From Pseudomonas sp. PH1b (GTDB taxonomy: Bacteria > Pseudomonadota > Gammaproteobacteria > Pseudomonadales > Pseudomonadaceae): a DNA stretch of 64,000 nt. The notes under the pieces are model-generated. The model ran no database searches. It was not told where the DNA came from and saw only the letters and a program-made list of their open reading frames with translations. Of the stretch, positions 62,925 to 64,000 are shown piece after piece; the stretch's first letter is position 1; each line of letters begins with the position of its first letter. Where the stretch lies: contig NZ_AYMU01000025.1 in NCBI RefSeq assembly GCF_000633395.1, positions 41,644 through 105,643 on the forward strand, written 5' to 3'. Made by a program: the position numbers and the translations under genes.

Positions 62925-64000
62925 CTAGCGCACCCCGCTGGCGCGCAAGGCGGCCGGGGTGTAGTCAGCGGCCTTGGCGGCAAACCCGAACTCCAGGCTG
63001 TGCTTCTCCTCGTTCTTCATGCCCAGGGCCAGGTAGCGCCCGGCGTTCAGGTCATACAGGGCTTCCAGGGTGTAGGCGGGCACCTGATGGTCGTAGTAGA
63101 ACTGCGCATGGCCTTCGGCCACGCGCCACAGTTGGCCACGGCCGTCATAGTGGTCCACCAGGGCCACCTGCCAGCTGTCCTCGTCGATGTACATGTGCCG
63201 GGTGGCGTAGATGTGCCGCTGGTTCGGCTTGACCGTGCCCACCACTTCCCAGACCCGATGCAGCTCGTAGCGGGTCAGGTCCTGGTTGATGTGCCCGGCC
63301 TTGATCACGTCGTTGTACTTGAGGCTCGGTGAATCGAGCTTGTAGCTGTTGTAGGGAATGTACATCTCCTTCTTGCCCACCAGCTTCCAGTCATAGCGAT
63401 CCGGAGCACCGGAGAACATGTCGAAGTTGTCCGAGGTCCGCAGCCCGTCGGCAGCGGTGCCCGGACCGTCATAGGCCACCTGCGGAGCCCGGCGCACCCG
63501 GCGCTGCCCGGCGTTGTAGATCCACGCCGAACGCGGTTCCTTGACCTGGTCCAGGGTCTCGTGGACCAGCAGCACGTTCCCCGCCAGGCGCGCCGGAGCG
63601 GTCACCGACTGCTTGAAGAAGTTCTGCACGTTGGCGCCCTTGGCCGGGTCCAGGTCGGGAATCAACTGCGGCGCTGCAATCTCTTCCTCGAAGCGGATCG
63701 AGGTGAAGCTGCCGTTGGTCTGGGGGGTGGCCTGGGTGATGATGCGTTTCTGGTTGCCGCCGTGATAGCGGGTCAGGTGGTTCCACAGCACCTCGATGCC
63801 ATTCTTGGGAATCGGAAAGGCGTAGTAGCGGTTGCCGGTGAAGTTGGCCAGGCCGTTGCCATCATTGGTGGTGGTGACATTCACTGCGCTGCGCTTGGCC
63901 GATTCGTAGATCTCCGGAGGCAGGCCGACACTGCGATGGGTCGGGTAGACCGGGATCCGATAGCTGTCCGGGTAGCGCTTGAACATCGCCACCTGGCCGG
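62925..64000 (-). CDS. DUF1329 protein, partial
   Basis: Reads as the C-terminal 358 or so residues of a DUF1329 family protein, an outer-membrane-associated beta-rich protein often found with RND/lipid export genes. Landmarks are KRYPDSYRIPVYPTHRS, YDWKLVGKKEMYIPYNSY, RYELHRVWEVVGTVK and RHIYATRHMYIDEDSWQ. The 5' end is outside the window; the frame stays open to base 64000. Function unknown. Confidence 0.9.
   Translation of the reverse strand, partial: GQVAMFKRYPDSYRIPVYPTHRSVGLPPEIYESAKRSAVNVTTTNDGNGLANFTGNRYYAFPIPKNGIEVLWNHLTRYHGGNQKRIITQATPQTNGSFTSIRFEEEIAAPQLIPDLDPAKGANVQNFFKQSVTAPARLAGNVLLVHETLDQVKEPRSAWIYNAGQRRVRRAPQVAYDGPGTAADGLRTSDNFDMFSGAPDRYDWKLVGKKEMYIPYNSYKLDSPSLKYNDVIKAGHINQDLTRYELHRVWEVVGTVKPNQRHIYATRHMYIDEDSWQVALVDHYDGRGQLWRVAEGHAQFYYDHQVPAYTLEALYDLNAGRYLALGMKNEEKHSLEFGFAAKAADYTPAALRASGVR

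Overview
The window is GC-rich, gene-dense chromosomal DNA from a fluorescent Pseudomonas, probably the P. fluorescens group (P. protegens/P. chlororaphis-like). The basis is the alginate operon order, the hmgA-fahA-maiA/hmgR cluster, several TonB-dependent receptors, many GTAGGAGC-type REP elements and Pseudomonas-specific small families such as DUF3509. Species assignment is inference. No tRNA, rRNA, CRISPR array, prophage or insertion sequence was recognised.

Layout. (1) 1-7201: distal part of the alginate operon, algX(partial)-algL-algI-algJ-algF-algA, with two REP pairs between genes. (2) 7202-8543: a strong terminator, a small DUF6124/DUF3077-like gene and two repeat families, including an imperfect tandem duplication of about 160 bp. 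(3) 8544-12903: a small membrane protein, an SDR oxidoreductase and two paralogous Sel1-like lipoproteins with TTG starts, bracketed by 110-bp-period REP arrays. (4) 12904-18929: an aaeXAB-like efflux operon (NodT-type outer membrane factor, FUSC, DUF1656, HlyD adaptor) with a divergent LysR regulator. (5) 18930-23123: a 139-bp-period REP array, a 2-ketoacid reductase, a small lipoprotein, an EamA exporter and an AraC regulator. (6) 23124-25772: an AT-rich spacer, an OprD-family porin and a class A acid phosphatase.

(7) 25769-43768 is a long metal-uptake region. It holds an STN-type siderophore receptor translationally coupled to a YncE-like beta-propeller. Next come a 5'-nucleotidase-like lipoprotein and a dedicated ExbD-TonB-receptor-ExbB set. 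Then come an operon of DUF3649, PepSY protein, DUF3325, ECF sigma and FecR, and a divergent fecI-fecR-fecA ferric citrate system. A Fur-box-like site lies between the two divergent operons and another upstream of the STN receptor.

(8) 43828-50676: an HPF-type ribosome hibernation factor, serine catabolism (LysR, SdaA, serine transporter), DUF3509, PsiE, SOS-controlled yebG with a near-perfect LexA box, and two unknown overlapping genes. (9) 50788-54190: a leucine dehydrogenase homologue lacking the expected catalytic lysine, a SirB1-like protein, a methyltransferase and a GNAT acetyltransferase. (10) 54204-59993: homogentisate catabolism (hmgA-fahA-maiA, an aromatic acid transporter, divergent IclR regulator with a palindromic operator). 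(11) 60004-64000: a MalT-type LuxR regulator and a partial DUF1329 protein.

The most unusual points are the split dedicated TonB system with its unmatched sigma/anti-sigma pair, the receptor/beta-propeller coupling, the repeat-flanked lipoprotein pair, the tandem repeat beside the small DUF gene, and the Lys-to-Thr change in the leucine dehydrogenase homologue.
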